Below, piece after piece: positions 52,816 to 61,148 of a DNA stretch of 64,000 nucleotides. The position numbers and the translations under genes were made by a program. The stretch is from Bradyrhizobium sp. LTSP885. GTDB taxonomy: Bacteria > Pseudomonadota > Alphaproteobacteria > Rhizobiales > Xanthobacteraceae. The notes beneath the pieces were generated by a model, which was given only the letters and a program-made list of their open reading frames with translations, made no database searches and had not been told where the DNA came from. The DNA is taken from assembly GCF_000938305.1 (NCBI RefSeq), contig NZ_JYMT01000042.1, positions 310,001 through 374,000 of the forward strand. Reading direction: 5' to 3'. Positions within the stretch are counted from its first letter, which is position 1, and each line of letters begins with the position of its first letter.

Positions 52816-52956
52816 GTGGAGACTTGGTCAGACGATGGCGCGGCCGCGCCGGTCTGGGCCCGCTACCTGGCCGACTGGACCTTCTGGAATCACGTGCGGA
52901 CGGTCGCCTCGACCGCGGCGACGGCGCTGTTCATCTTCGCGATATCAGCCCGGTAG
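52816..52956 (+). pseudogene. Remnant of a DUF1772-like membrane protein, C-terminal end
   Basis: In frame with the stop at 52954 the DNA reads ARYLADWTFWNHVRTVASTA followed by ATALFIFAI, which strongly resembles the last helix region of DUF1772 (anthrone-oxygenase-like) membrane proteins. About 45 codons are recognisable from GTG 52816; the preceding ~110 residues that such a protein needs are missing, since the upstream DNA encodes the DUF2917-like frame. A decayed gene end is the best explanation. Confidence 0.5.
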
Positions 52957-53069
52957 CGGAGGGGAGGGGAGGTTCCGCATTTTGTGCACGATTTGTCCGC
53001 CTGCGAGACGATCGCTAACCAGGTGAACGCCGCACGCCGCTGTGCGACTCATCTCCAGGAGGATTTTTC

Positions 53070-53438
53070 ATGAAGCATATCTTGTCGGCATTGCTTGTGA
53101 TGGGAATTGCGCTGCTCACGGCACCCTCGCGCGCCGCTGACAACCGCAACGTCTCCGTCGTCAACGAGACCGGTTACGCGATCAAGTTTCTCGGCTTCAA
53201 TGGGCCCGACGATGGCCTCGAAGAATGGGACAACGAACTCGAGGGCACTCTGAAGAACCAGGACTCCGCCTATGTCGAGTTCAACGACGAGGACGATGGT
53301 TGCGTCTGGAACATCAAGGTCGACTGGGCCAACTACGACGATTCGGTGCTCTGGAAGAACGTCAATCTGTGCAAGTTCAACGTACTGAGACTGCGCTACG
53401 ATCCCGGCACCAAGACGACCTCGTTCCTCGCGGAGTGA
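53070..53438 (+). CDS. Secreted hypothetical protein (122 residues)
   Basis: A predicted periplasmic protein with signal peptide ILSALLVMGIALLTAPSRA. The mature part of about 100 residues starts with NVSVVNETGYAIKFLGFNGP and is acidic (LEEWDNELEG, VEFNDEDDGC), with two Cys that could pair. It belongs to a family of small alphaproteobacterial exported proteins of unknown role, judged by its overall pattern only. The ribosome site CAGGAGG (53055-53061) is near ideal ahead of ATG 53070. No operon partner. Confidence 0.8.
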   Translation: MKHILSALLVMGIALLTAPSRAADNRNVSVVNETGYAIKFLGFNGPDDGLEEWDNELEGTLKNQDSAYVEFNDEDDGCVWNIKVDWANYDDSVLWKNVNLCKFNVLRLRYDPGTKTTSFLAE

Positions 53439-53635
53439 GGGGGGCGGCCCGTGAGGGGCGAGAATCATCACGGCGCGGCAGGCTCGCCGCGCCGTTGGCA
53501 TGCTCGGCGCCCCGGCGGAGAGCCGGCGGTAGGGCGGCGGGGCGGGGGCGAGCCGCCGCGCAAGGCGGCAAACCCTTGCACCGCTGGGGGTTTACCGTCC
53601 CTGTTAAAGTTGCGCGGGAGCCGCCATTTGGTTCT

Positions 53636-53663
53636 TTGCAAGGCCGGAAGGCTTTGTTATACG
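53636..53663 (+). promoter_or_regulatory. Possible promoter of tRNA-Asn
   Basis: TTGCAA (53636-53641), a 16-base spacer and TATACG (53658-53663) lie about 30 bases ahead of the tRNA, a normal distance for a tRNA promoter. The match to sigma-70 consensus is moderate. Confidence 0.35.
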
Positions 53664-53692
53664 CTGCGCGCGCGAACAAATGTTTCGCCTAT

Positions 53693-53767
53693 TCCTCGGT
53701 AGCTCAGCGGTAGAGCATTCGACTGTTAATCGAATGGTCGCTGGTTCGAATCCAGCCCGGGGAGCCA
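53693..53767 (+). tRNA. tRNA-Asn (GTT)
   Basis: A 75-base cloverleaf: acceptor TCCTCGG pairs with CCGGGGA (one G-U), D arm GCTCAGCGGTAGAGC, anticodon loop CTGTTAA with anticodon GTT, T arm CTGGTTCGAATCCAG, G discriminator and encoded CCA. Confidence 0.97.
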
Positions 53768-53898
53768 GTTCTGGCCCCATCGACAGCCCATCGCCGATCA
53801 CAAGCCCGTGGCCTGCGGCAGATAGGTAAAATTAGTCGCCAAATCGACGTAATCGCCTTTGACGCTACGCCTCGCCGGGTTTTGAGAGGTGGTTTTGC

Positions 53899-54078
53899 AT
53901 GTCCGTGAGCCTGATCGACCTGTCGATGTCACAGCCGACCCTCGTTCCCAGCGATATTCCCGTCATCAGCGACGACGAGTGCGTGCGCCGGCTGGCGAAA
54001 GCTGTCGAGGAGCACGATTCCGAGCATCTCGATGAAGTGGCCCGGCTGATCGGCCGGCTCGCCGTCACGATCGAATAG
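53899..54078 (+). CDS. Small hypothetical protein (59 residues)
   Basis: A 59-codon frame with a strong ribosome site (GAGAGGTGG, 53884-53892) seven bases before ATG 53899. The product starts MSVSLIDLSMSQPTLVPSDI and ends in an amphipathic helical part (ECVRRLAKAVEEHDSEHLDE, VARLIGRLAVTIE). No known domain. The site and codon use speak for a real gene; it lies upstream of the pcm-like gene. Confidence 0.6.
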   Translation: MSVSLIDLSMSQPTLVPSDIPVISDDECVRRLAKAVEEHDSEHLDEVARLIGRLAVTIE

Positions 54079-54199
54079 TGACTTGCGGCGCGCCCGGTTG
54101 AGATAACGGCGTGTTGCGTTTTGGCGGAGCCTGTTCCAAAAGATGGCCTTGTTCTAGCTTCTACAGCGGCAACGCCGCGCGACTTGCAGGGTCCCGCCA

Positions 54200-54865
54200 A
54201 TGTCCGGTTTTTCGACCGCGCGCCAGTTTATGGTCGATGGTCAGGTGCGTCCGAGCGACGTCACCGACGAGCGAATCCTTGATGCCATGCTGACCGTGCC
54301 ACGCGAGGCTTTCGTGCCCGACGGCAAGCAGGCACTGGCCTATCTGGACCTCGACCTCGACGTCGCCGCGAGCGGCGCGTCTAGGCGCTGCCTGATCCAG
54401 CCGGCAGTCCTCGCCAAGATGCTGCAGGCGGCCGAGATCGCGAAAACCGATCGCGTGCTGGTGGTGGGCTGCGCGACCGGGTATGCCGCAGCGGTCGTCG
54501 CGCGCTTCGCCGGGCAGGTGAGTGCGATCGAAAGCGATCCGGCCCTTGCCGCCAAGGCCGCCGCCGTGCTCGCCGAGGTCGGCATCCACAATGTCGGCGT
54601 GAAGGCCGCAGCTGCAGCCGATGGCGATGCTGCGGGAGCGCCGTTTGATGTGATCGTCCTCAACGGTGCCACCGAGGTCGTCCCGAGCGGGCTCTACAGC
54701 CAGCTCAAGGACGGCGGCCGGTTGGTCGGCGTCTTCGCCCTCGAGCAGCCGCCGCGCGCCAGCCTCGTGACGCATTCCCACGGCGATTTCGGGCACCGCG
54801 AACTGTTCGACGCGACCGCCCCGATTTTGCCCGGATTGGAACGGCTCCCCAGCTTCGTCTTCTGA
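54200..54865 (+). CDS. Protein-L-isoaspartate O-methyltransferase family protein
   Basis: A 221-residue Rossmann methyltransferase of the PCMT family. The SAM-binding loop is VLVVGCATGYAAAVVARFAG, where the second Gly of GxGTG is Ala. The N-terminal ARQFMVDGQVRPSDVTDERI and LTVPREAFVPDG are typical of the alphaproteobacterial subgroup that precedes tolC. Those proteins are annotated as Pcm, but whether they repair isoaspartyl residues is unproven. Start ATG 54200 directly before MSGFSTARQ. The conserved neighbourhood with tolC suggests a link to the envelope. Confidence 0.85.
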   Translation: MSGFSTARQFMVDGQVRPSDVTDERILDAMLTVPREAFVPDGKQALAYLDLDLDVAASGASRRCLIQPAVLAKMLQAAEIAKTDRVLVVGCATGYAAAVVARFAGQVSAIESDPALAAKAAAVLAEVGIHNVGVKAAAAADGDAAGAPFDVIVLNGATEVVPSGLYSQLKDGGRLVGVFALEQPPRASLVTHSHGDFGHRELFDATAPILPGLERLPSFVF

Positions 54866-55059
54866 CCGCTAGTGCGCTGCGGCAGCTGATAAAATCCCGT
54901 TCTGAATCAGAAGTGTGGCCCGTTTGCCCCACGTGAAGAGTTTCCACCGCGCGCCGTTGCGGGGTAGTTCCGTTGCCCTTAGCTGCGGACTAAGGTGAGG
55001 CGGGACTCACTTCGTCTGAAGCGGCGTCCGGCCCGTGTTCTTGAGCCGGCGACTACAAA

Positions 55060-56457
55060 ATGAATGGATTACCGGGGATGCGTGGGGTGAAAGTTGTCAC
55101 CGCGGCTGCGATTGCCGTACTTCTGTTGGCTGAGATGGGCCCGGTGCCCGCTCTCGCCGATACAATCGAGGCCGCGCTGGTGCGGTCCTACCAGAACAAT
55201 CCCCAGCTCAACGCCCAGCGTGCGCTGGTGCGGTCCACCGACGAAAACGTTCCGCAGGCGCTCTCGGGCTACCGTCCGAAGGCCTCGCTGACCCTAAGTG
55301 GCGGGGGGCAGTACACTGACGAGAATGTGCCTAGCACCGGCAAGCTCTCTGGCGCGCAGATCCCGCGCAGCGCGGGCCTGACGGTGAACCAGTCGCTGTA
55401 CAACGCGCAGACCCCGGAACGGGTGCGTGCCGCCGAGAGCCAGGTGTCGTCGGCACGCGAGGGGTTGCGCGTGCTCGAGCAGACCGTGATCTTGAACGCG
55501 GCCACCATCTATATGGACTATCTCCGCGACGCTGCGATCGTGGAAGTTCAGCGCAGCAACACCCGCGTGCTCGAGCAAACGCTGAAGCAGACCCAGGATC
55601 GCTTCAATGTCGGCGAAGTAACGCGCACCGACGTGGCGCAATCCGAGGCGCAGCTTGCGGCAGGCCGAACTCAGCAACTGACCGCGGAGTCCAACCTCAC
55701 GACGACGCGGTCGAACTTCCGCCGCATCATCGGCAACGAGCCGGAGAACCTCGCACCGGGCTCGCCGGTCGATCGCTTCCTGCCGGCATCGCTTGCCGGC
55801 GCCGTCGAGCTCAGCCTGACCCAGAACCCGAACGTGACAGCCGCGATGTTCGGCGTCGACATCAATTTCCTGCAGGTCAAGGTCGCCGAAGGCGCGCTGC
55901 TTCCGACGGTTGGGTTGCAGGCGACGGTGACCCAAGGCTACGAACAGCAGTTGTCGGTGAACCGCGCCTTCAATGCGGCGGCCCAGGTCCAAGTGTCGGT
56001 GCCGCTCTACCAGGGCGGATCAGAATACGCGCTGATCCGGCAGTCCAAGGAATCGCTGGCGCAGCAGCGTCTTGTGCTGGAACAGACGCGCGATCAGGCG
56101 CGCGCCAACACCGTCACCTTTTGGGGCCAGTTGGTCGCCGGCAAGGCGCAGGTGACGTCGGCGCAGTCGCAGGTGACGGCATCCGAGATCGCGCTGAATG
56201 GCGTGCGGGAAGAGGCTAAGGCCGGCCAGCGCACCACACTCGACGTGCTGAACGCTCAGCAGGCGCTGGTCAACGCCCGCAATGCGCTGGTGACCGCGCA
56301 GCACGACCGCGTCGTCGCGTCCTACAATGTGCTGAACGCGATCGGTCGGCTGTCGCCGCAGGTGCTCGGCCTGAAGACCAATGTCTACGATCCCGGCGTA
56401 CACTACCAGCAGGTTCGCGACAGCTGGTCCGGCGTGCGCACGCCCGACGGCCGCTAA
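55060..56457 (+). CDS. tolC: TolC-family outer-membrane channel
   Basis: A 465-residue outer-membrane channel for type I secretion and drug efflux. The signal peptide (VVTAAAIAVLLLAEMGPVPA) carries no lipobox, unlike the NodT-type gene at 33.9 kb. Two OEP repeats begin at TIEAALVRSYQNNPQLNAQR and at AGAVELSLTQNPNVTAAMFG; KAGQRTTLDVLNAQQALVNA is the repeat-end motif. ATG 55060 is taken; ATG 55078 is possible. The order pcm-like, tolC, popZ, valS is a recurring alphaproteobacterial arrangement, as recalled. Confidence 0.91.
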   Translation: MNGLPGMRGVKVVTAAAIAVLLLAEMGPVPALADTIEAALVRSYQNNPQLNAQRALVRSTDENVPQALSGYRPKASLTLSGGGQYTDENVPSTGKLSGAQIPRSAGLTVNQSLYNAQTPERVRAAESQVSSAREGLRVLEQTVILNAATIYMDYLRDAAIVEVQRSNTRVLEQTLKQTQDRFNVGEVTRTDVAQSEAQLAAGRTQQLTAESNLTTTRSNFRRIIGNEPENLAPGSPVDRFLPASLAGAVELSLTQNPNVTAAMFGVDINFLQVKVAEGALLPTVGLQATVTQGYEQQLSVNRAFNAAAQVQVSVPLYQGGSEYALIRQSKESLAQQRLVLEQTRDQARANTVTFWGQLVAGKAQVTSAQSQVTASEIALNGVREEAKAGQRTTLDVLNAQQALVNARNALVTAQHDRVVASYNVLNAIGRLSPQVLGLKTNVYDPGVHYQQVRDSWSGVRTPDGR

Positions 56458-56770
56458 CCGCCACATCAACGTCGCTTGCCGGGCCTAGTCTTCGGTTCTG
56501 AGTCAATCAGGACCAAAGACGGGCCCGTTTGCTTGCAATCGATAAATGCCCTGACATACCGTTTTATCGGGCAGCAAGGCGATTCGCGACGGGGCCTATC
56601 GCGTGGCTGGATGCGACGCCGGATGTGTGGGCGATGCTAGCCCGCAAGGCGTTGGGTGGGCTTGATCTGGGGACAAGTCGGGCGCGAGCGACGAAAATCT
56701 CGACCCGCATTATCGGAACCAGCGAATCCTCTGGGGCTTGGTGTAAAATGGTTTCGATGTGGAGTCGGCG
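56458..56770. other. tolC-popZ spacer
   Basis: About 310 bases with no supported gene. It opens with a tolC-distal hairpin (56488-56520). Further on the sequence shows no convincing operator; the popZ promoter must lie here. GTGGAG at 56759-56764 is the ribosome site of popZ. Confidence 0.4.
56488..56520 (+). terminator. Hairpin downstream of tolC, related to repeat hairpin
   Basis: GTCTTcGGTtCTGA and TCAGgACCaAAGAC pair around gtcaa with two mismatches (lower case). The sequence resembles the second hairpin of the two-hairpin repeat copy A (ttcggttctga...). No U-tract follows. It may be a decayed solo half-element or a tolC terminator. Confidence 0.45.
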
Positions 56771-57505
56771 ATGACGCAACCTGCGAAGGTCCAAGAGCCC
56801 TCGATGGAGGAGATTCTGGCGTCGATCCGTCGCATCATTGCCGACGACGAGGCCAAGCCGGCCGCTGCCGAGAAGCCCGCGGCGGTTGCCGCGCCGCCGC
56901 CGAAGGTCGAGCCGCCGCCACCACCGCCTGCCAAGGCCGCGGTGAAGAGTTCTCCGCCCGCGCCACCGCCAGCCGCGAAGGCTGCCGCGGCGCCACCTCC
57001 GAAGCCGGTGGCGCCGGCACCGGCCGCAAGCAATGGCCAGGACGACATCGATGCGCTGTTGGCCAGCCTCGAAGAGGCGACCCCGGCGGCGGAGGTCAGG
57101 CCGCCACAGCCGGATGGCGACGTGTTCGAGCTCACCGACGACATGGCATTGCCGGACCCGGCTCCCGCGCCCGCGCCGTCGTTCCAGAAGGTCGAGCCGC
57201 AGGACGATGTCGAGTTCACGGAATCGGCCGCTGCCAGGTCGCTGAACCGGCAACCGTCTTATGAACCGCCGGCGATCGAAAGCGCGCCGGCACCGCCGAT
57301 CATCTCGGGCACGACGATGCGGGCGGTCGAATCCGCCTTCAACTCGCTGGCCAACACCGTGCTGAGCAACAACGCGCGGACGCTCGAAGACCTGGTCAAG
57401 GAGATGCTGCGACCGATGCTGAAATCCTGGCTCGACGACAATTTGCCGGGGCTGGTCGAGCGCATCGTCAAGGCCGAGATCGAGCGGGTTTCCCGCGGAC
57501 GGTAG
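56771..57505 (+). CDS. popZ: PopZ (DUF2497) polar organizing protein
   Basis: A 244-residue cytoplasmic scaffold protein. The N-terminal helix VQEPSMEEILASIRRIIADD is the PopZ signature; a Pro/Ala-rich disordered spacer covers residues ~30-120; the C-terminal oligomerisation helices are MRAVESAFNSLANTVLSNNA and MLRPMLKSWLDDNLPGLVER. PopZ anchors chromosome origins and cell-cycle proteins at the pole by forming a condensate. ATG 56771 with GGAG is preferred over GTG 56759. Located between tolC and valS. Confidence 0.9.
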   Translation: MTQPAKVQEPSMEEILASIRRIIADDEAKPAAAEKPAAVAAPPPKVEPPPPPPAKAAVKSSPPAPPPAAKAAAAPPPKPVAPAPAASNGQDDIDALLASLEEATPAAEVRPPQPDGDVFELTDDMALPDPAPAPAPSFQKVEPQDDVEFTESAAARSLNRQPSYEPPAIESAPAPPIISGTTMRAVESAFNSLANTVLSNNARTLEDLVKEMLRPMLKSWLDDNLPGLVERIVKAEIERVSRGR

Positions 57506-57512
57506 GTCCAAG

Positions 57513-57532
57513 GGGCCTCCAGGGAGAGGCCC
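57513..57532 (+). terminator. Hairpin after popZ
   Basis: GGGCCTC and GAGGCCC (57513-57519, 57526-57532) form a 7-base-pair stem with a six-base loop eight bases after the popZ stop. No clear U-tract follows, so terminator status is tentative. Confidence 0.45.
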
Positions 57533-57618
57533 TGCGGCCCTCATTCAGCCACCCAGAACTGCCACAATTCGTCCTTTCGGCGCGCCGGTCGGTTGACTTG
57601 GTGCGTTCGGGCGGCTTT

Positions 57619-57724
57619 CTAGAGCGTTTTCAAGCGAAGCGGATACCGGTTCGCGTGAAGAAAACGCGTCAAAACAACAATCTAGAGCTCCGTTCCGATT
57701 CCATCGGAACGGAAATGGCTCTAG
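57619..57724. repeat. Two-hairpin repeat, copy C
   Basis: About 105 bases with tagagc/gctcta ends like copy A. First half: GCGTTTTC...GAAAACGC with inner GCGAA/TTCGC. Second hairpin: TCCGTTCCGAT / ATCGGAACGGA (57689-57699, 57703-57713). It ends 28 bases before the valS start, so it lies in or directly before the valS leader. Confidence 0.85.
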
Positions 57725-57752
57725 CCGTTTCCATGGTCCACAGCGCATTGTC

Positions 57753-60620
57753 ATGATCGAGAAAAACTACCAGCCCGCCGATATCGAAAGCCGGATGTCC
57801 CGCATCTGGGAGGAGAGCGATGCGTTCAAGGCCGGACGGCCCGAGCGCAAGGATGCCGCACCCTTCACCATTGTGATCCCGCCGCCGAACGTGACCGGCT
57901 CGCTGCACATGGGCCACGCCCTCAACAACACGTTGCAGGACATCCTGTGCCGCTTCGAGCGGATGCGCGGCCGCGACGTGCTCTGGCAGCCCGGGACCGA
58001 CCATGCCGGCATCGCGACCCAGATGGTGGTCGAGCGGCAGCTGATGGAACGCCAGGAACCGGGCCGGCGCGAGATGGGCCGCGCCAAGTTCCTTGAGCGG
58101 GTCTGGCAATGGAAGGCGGAGAGCGGCGGCACCATCGTCAACCAGTTGAAGCGCCTCGGCGCATCCTGCGACTGGTCGCGCGAGCGCTTCACCATGGACG
58201 AGGGCCTGTCGCGCGCCGTCGTCAAGGTGTTCGTCGAGCTGCATCGCGAGGGGCTGATCTACAAGGACAAGCGTCTGGTCAATTGGGACCCGAAGCTGCT
58301 CACCGCGATCTCCGATCTCGAAGTGCAGCAGGTCGAGGTCAAGGGCAGCCTCTGGTACCTGCGCTATCCGATCGAGGGCAAAACTTTCAATCCCGACGAT
58401 CCGGCGAGCTTCATCGTGGTGGCGACCACGCGTCCCGAAACCATGCTGGGCGATACCGCGGTCGCGGTGCATCCGGACAATGAACGGCTCGGCCATTTGA
58501 TCGGCCAGCACGTCATCCTGCCACTGGTCGGCCGCCGCATTCCCATCATCGGTGACGATTATGCCGATCCCGAAAAGGGGTCGGGCGCAGTCAAGATCAC
58601 GCCGGCGCATGACTTCAACGATTTCGAGGTCGGCAAGCGCCACGGCCTGCCGCAGATCAGCGTGCTCGACCAGGAGGGCTGCCTCACCCTGGTCGACAAC
58701 GAGGACTATCTGCGCGGCCTCCCCGAAGGCGCTTCGCAGCTCGCCGAGGAGTTTCAACAGATCGAGCGCTTCGCTGGGCGCAAGAAGATCGTGGCGCGGC
58801 TGGAGGATTTCGGCTTCCTCGAACGGATCGAACCGAACGCCCACACGGTGCCGCATGGCGACCGCTCCGGCGTCGTGATCGAGCCCTATCTGACCGACCA
58901 GTGGTATGTCGACGCCAAGACGCTTGCGCAACCTGCGATGGCGGCGGTGCGCTCGGGCGAAACCACGTTCGTGCCGGAGAACTGGGGCAAGACCTATTTC
59001 GAGTGGATGGAGAACATCCAGCCCTGGTGCATCTCGCGCCAGCTCTGGTGGGGCCATCAGATTCCCGCCTGGTACGGGCCCGACGGCAAGGTGTTCGTCG
59101 CCGAGACCGAGGAAGAGGCGGTCGGCAATGCGCTCGGCTATTACGTCGAGCAGGAGGTCATCACGCCGGAGCAGGGCCATGAGATGGCCACCGACCCGGC
59201 CCAGCGCGAGGGCTTCATCACGCGTGATGAAGACGTGCTCGACACCTGGTTCTCGTCCGCGTTGTGGCCGTTCTCGACGCTCGGCTGGCCCGACGACACG
59301 CCGGAATTGAAGCGCTACTACCCGACCAACACGCTGGTCACGGGCTTTGACATCATCTTCTTCTGGGTCGCCCGGATGATGATGATGGGCCTTCACTTCA
59401 CGAAGCAGGCACCGTTCTCGACCGTTTACATCCACCGCCTCGTCCTCGACGAGAAGGGCGCGAAGATGTCGAAGTCGAAGGGCAACGTCATCGACCCGCT
59501 CGGCGTGATCGACGATTACGGCGCCGACGCGTTGCGCTTTGCGCTGACGCGCGAGGCGGCGCAGGGCCATAACATCCGCCTGTCGCCGCACCTGGTCGAG
59601 ACCAATCGCAATTTCGCGACCAAGTTCTGGAACGCCTGCCGCTTCGCCGAGATGAACGAATGCGTCAAGCCGGACGATTTCGATTCCAGGGGCGCAAAGG
59701 AGACCTTGAACCGCTGGATCGCGCACGAAACTTCGCGGGCCACCCGTGAGGTGACCGAGGCGATCGAGGGGCATCGCTTCAACGACGCTGCCGGGGCGAT
59801 CTACCGCTTCGTGTGGAACGTGTTCTGCGACTGGTATCTCGAGCTGGCAAAACCGGTGCTGATGGGCGAGGAGGGCGCGGCGAAATCCGAGACCCGCGCC
59901 ATGGTCGCCTGGACACGCGACGAGATCCTGAAACTATTGCATCCGTTCATGCCCTTCATCTCCGAAGAGCTGTGGGCGGTGACCGCCAAGCGCGACGGCC
60001 TGTTGGTGCTCGCGTCCTGGCCGCGCAAAGCGACGGCCCTGACCGGCGAGCAACTGGCGTCGATGGTGATGGCCGGGCCGAATGGCGAGATCATTCCGCC
60101 TGTTATCGTCCCAATCGATGAGGATGATTTCACCGATCCCGCAGCCGAGGCCGAGATCGGCTGGGTGGTCGACCTCGTTACTGCGATGCGCTCGGTGAAG
60201 GCGGAAATGAACATCCCGCCGTCGACGCTGACCCCGCTGATGATAGCTGACGCGTCCGACGAGACCAGGGATCGCGCGCAGCGCTGGAACGACACCATCA
60301 AGCGACTGGCGCGGCTGTCCGATATCTCCTTCGCCGATCGCGCTCCAGAGGGCGCGGTCCAGGTGGTGGTGCGTGGCGAAGTCGTCGCACTGCCGCTGAA
60401 GGGCGTGATCGATCTCGCCGCCGAGCGGGCGCGGCTGGAAAAGGAAGCGGCCAAGGCCGACGCCGACATCAAGCGCGTCGATGCAAAGCTCTCCAACGAG
60501 AAATTCGTGGCCAATGCGCCGGAAGATATCGTCGAGGAAGAGAAGGAAAAGCGCGAGGCGGCCGTTGCGCGCAAGGCCAAGATCGTCGAGGCGCTGGAGC
60601 GCCTGAAGAAGGCCATCTAG
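57753..60620 (+). CDS. valS: Valyl-tRNA synthetase
   Basis: A 955-residue class I aminoacyl-tRNA synthetase charging tRNA-Val. The HIGH motif is PPPNVTGSLHMGHALN and the KMSKS motif is KGAKMSKSKGNVIDPLG. The editing domain includes ATTRPETMLGDTAVAVHPDN and GAVKITPAHDFNDFEVGKRH. A C-terminal coiled coil (ERARLEKEAAKADADIKRVD...EKREAAVARKAKIVEALERL) binds tRNA. The length is normal. ATG 57753 is the only good start. Repeat copies C and D lie directly on either side of the gene. Confidence 0.96.
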   Translation: MIEKNYQPADIESRMSRIWEESDAFKAGRPERKDAAPFTIVIPPPNVTGSLHMGHALNNTLQDILCRFERMRGRDVLWQPGTDHAGIATQMVVERQLMERQEPGRREMGRAKFLERVWQWKAESGGTIVNQLKRLGASCDWSRERFTMDEGLSRAVVKVFVELHREGLIYKDKRLVNWDPKLLTAISDLEVQQVEVKGSLWYLRYPIEGKTFNPDDPASFIVVATTRPETMLGDTAVAVHPDNERLGHLIGQHVILPLVGRRIPIIGDDYADPEKGSGAVKITPAHDFNDFEVGKRHGLPQISVLDQEGCLTLVDNEDYLRGLPEGASQLAEEFQQIERFAGRKKIVARLEDFGFLERIEPNAHTVPHGDRSGVVIEPYLTDQWYVDAKTLAQPAMAAVRSGETTFVPENWGKTYFEWMENIQPWCISRQLWWGHQIPAWYGPDGKVFVAETEEEAVGNALGYYVEQEVITPEQGHEMATDPAQREGFITRDEDVLDTWFSSALWPFSTLGWPDDTPELKRYYPTNTLVTGFDIIFFWVARMMMMGLHFTKQAPFSTVYIHRLVLDEKGAKMSKSKGNVIDPLGVIDDYGADALRFALTREAAQGHNIRLSPHLVETNRNFATKFWNACRFAEMNECVKPDDFDSRGAKETLNRWIAHETSRATREVTEAIEGHRFNDAAGAIYRFVWNVFCDWYLELAKPVLMGEEGAAKSETRAMVAWTRDEILKLLHPFMPFISEELWAVTAKRDGLLVLASWPRKATALTGEQLASMVMAGPNGEIIPPVIVPIDEDDFTDPAAEAEIGWVVDLVTAMRSVKAEMNIPPSTLTPLMIADASDETRDRAQRWNDTIKRLARLSDISFADRAPEGAVQVVVRGEVVALPLKGVIDLAAERARLEKEAAKADADIKRVDAKLSNEKFVANAPEDIVEEEKEKREAAVARKAKIVEALERLKKAI

Positions 60621-60687
60621 AGCATTTTCGAGCGAAGAGGACACCGGTTCGCGTCAAGAAAACGCGTCAAAACGAGAATCTAGAGCA
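60617..60687. repeat. Two-hairpin repeat, copy D (first half only)
   Basis: About 70 bases overlapping the valS stop: tctagagcattttcgagcga, the ccggttcgcgtc core, GAAAACGC and a final tctagagc. It corresponds to the first half of copies A-C and lacks the second hairpin. One arm has A in place of G (GCATTTTC). Confidence 0.8.
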
Positions 60688-61148
60688 GGACGCGCAGCCG
60701 TCGGCAAATCGGCGGCTCTTGTCGTCACACTGGCGTCACACCGATCCCGGCCACGAGTCGCCACATCGCGCACGCCATGATTGTATCACAATAATGTTTC
60801 CAGCATCGTGCAGCGGTCGCGGATCGGAAGCGAACTCGTTGTTGCGGCGGCGACATTTCGCGCCGGCGTTCGATTTAAACGCGGAGGTAGCAAATATTGA
60901 CGCATGCATCTCCGCGTGAGATGTTGCTAACGATTTCTATCGGCGCGACTTCGAACCGTGTGCGAAGTGATGGCCGTGATTTTTGAACGACCATCGATTT
61001 TTATTGCAAATGTGCCCGTCATCGGCGCGACACCAGCTCGAAACGAACAAGCACGCTTCTAGCCGCCATAGCGATCGGGATGCTCCGTCTCAGTTCCGCG
61101 GTTCCGGCTGAATGGGACGTGGCGATTTTTACCTGGAGGTTTTTGTCC
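60688..61148. other. Long leader region ahead of the RiPP-like gene
   Basis: About 460 bases with no supported gene and more AT than the surroundings. Small inverted repeats are CATCTC-cgcgt-GAGATG (60907-60923) and ACTTCG / CGAAGT (60948-60953, 60963-60968). Promoter and control elements for the precursor operon presumably lie here; none can be named. GGAGG at 61135-61139 is the ribosome site of the precursor gene. Confidence 0.4.

Noticed and set aside
57619..57752. T-box leader ahead of valS
   Set aside because: No T-box sequence or specifier loop; the stem-loops belong to the dispersed repeat, which also occurs far from tRNA synthetase genes.
57669..59774. A 701-codon minus-strand frame across valS
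   Set aside because: It lies opposite the unmistakable ValS coding sequence and shows no family motif; GC-rich codon bias creates such mirror frames.
60719..60919. A 66-codon plus-strand frame between valS and the precursor gene
   Set aside because: No ribosome site, and its His/Arg/Ser composition is typical of random frames.
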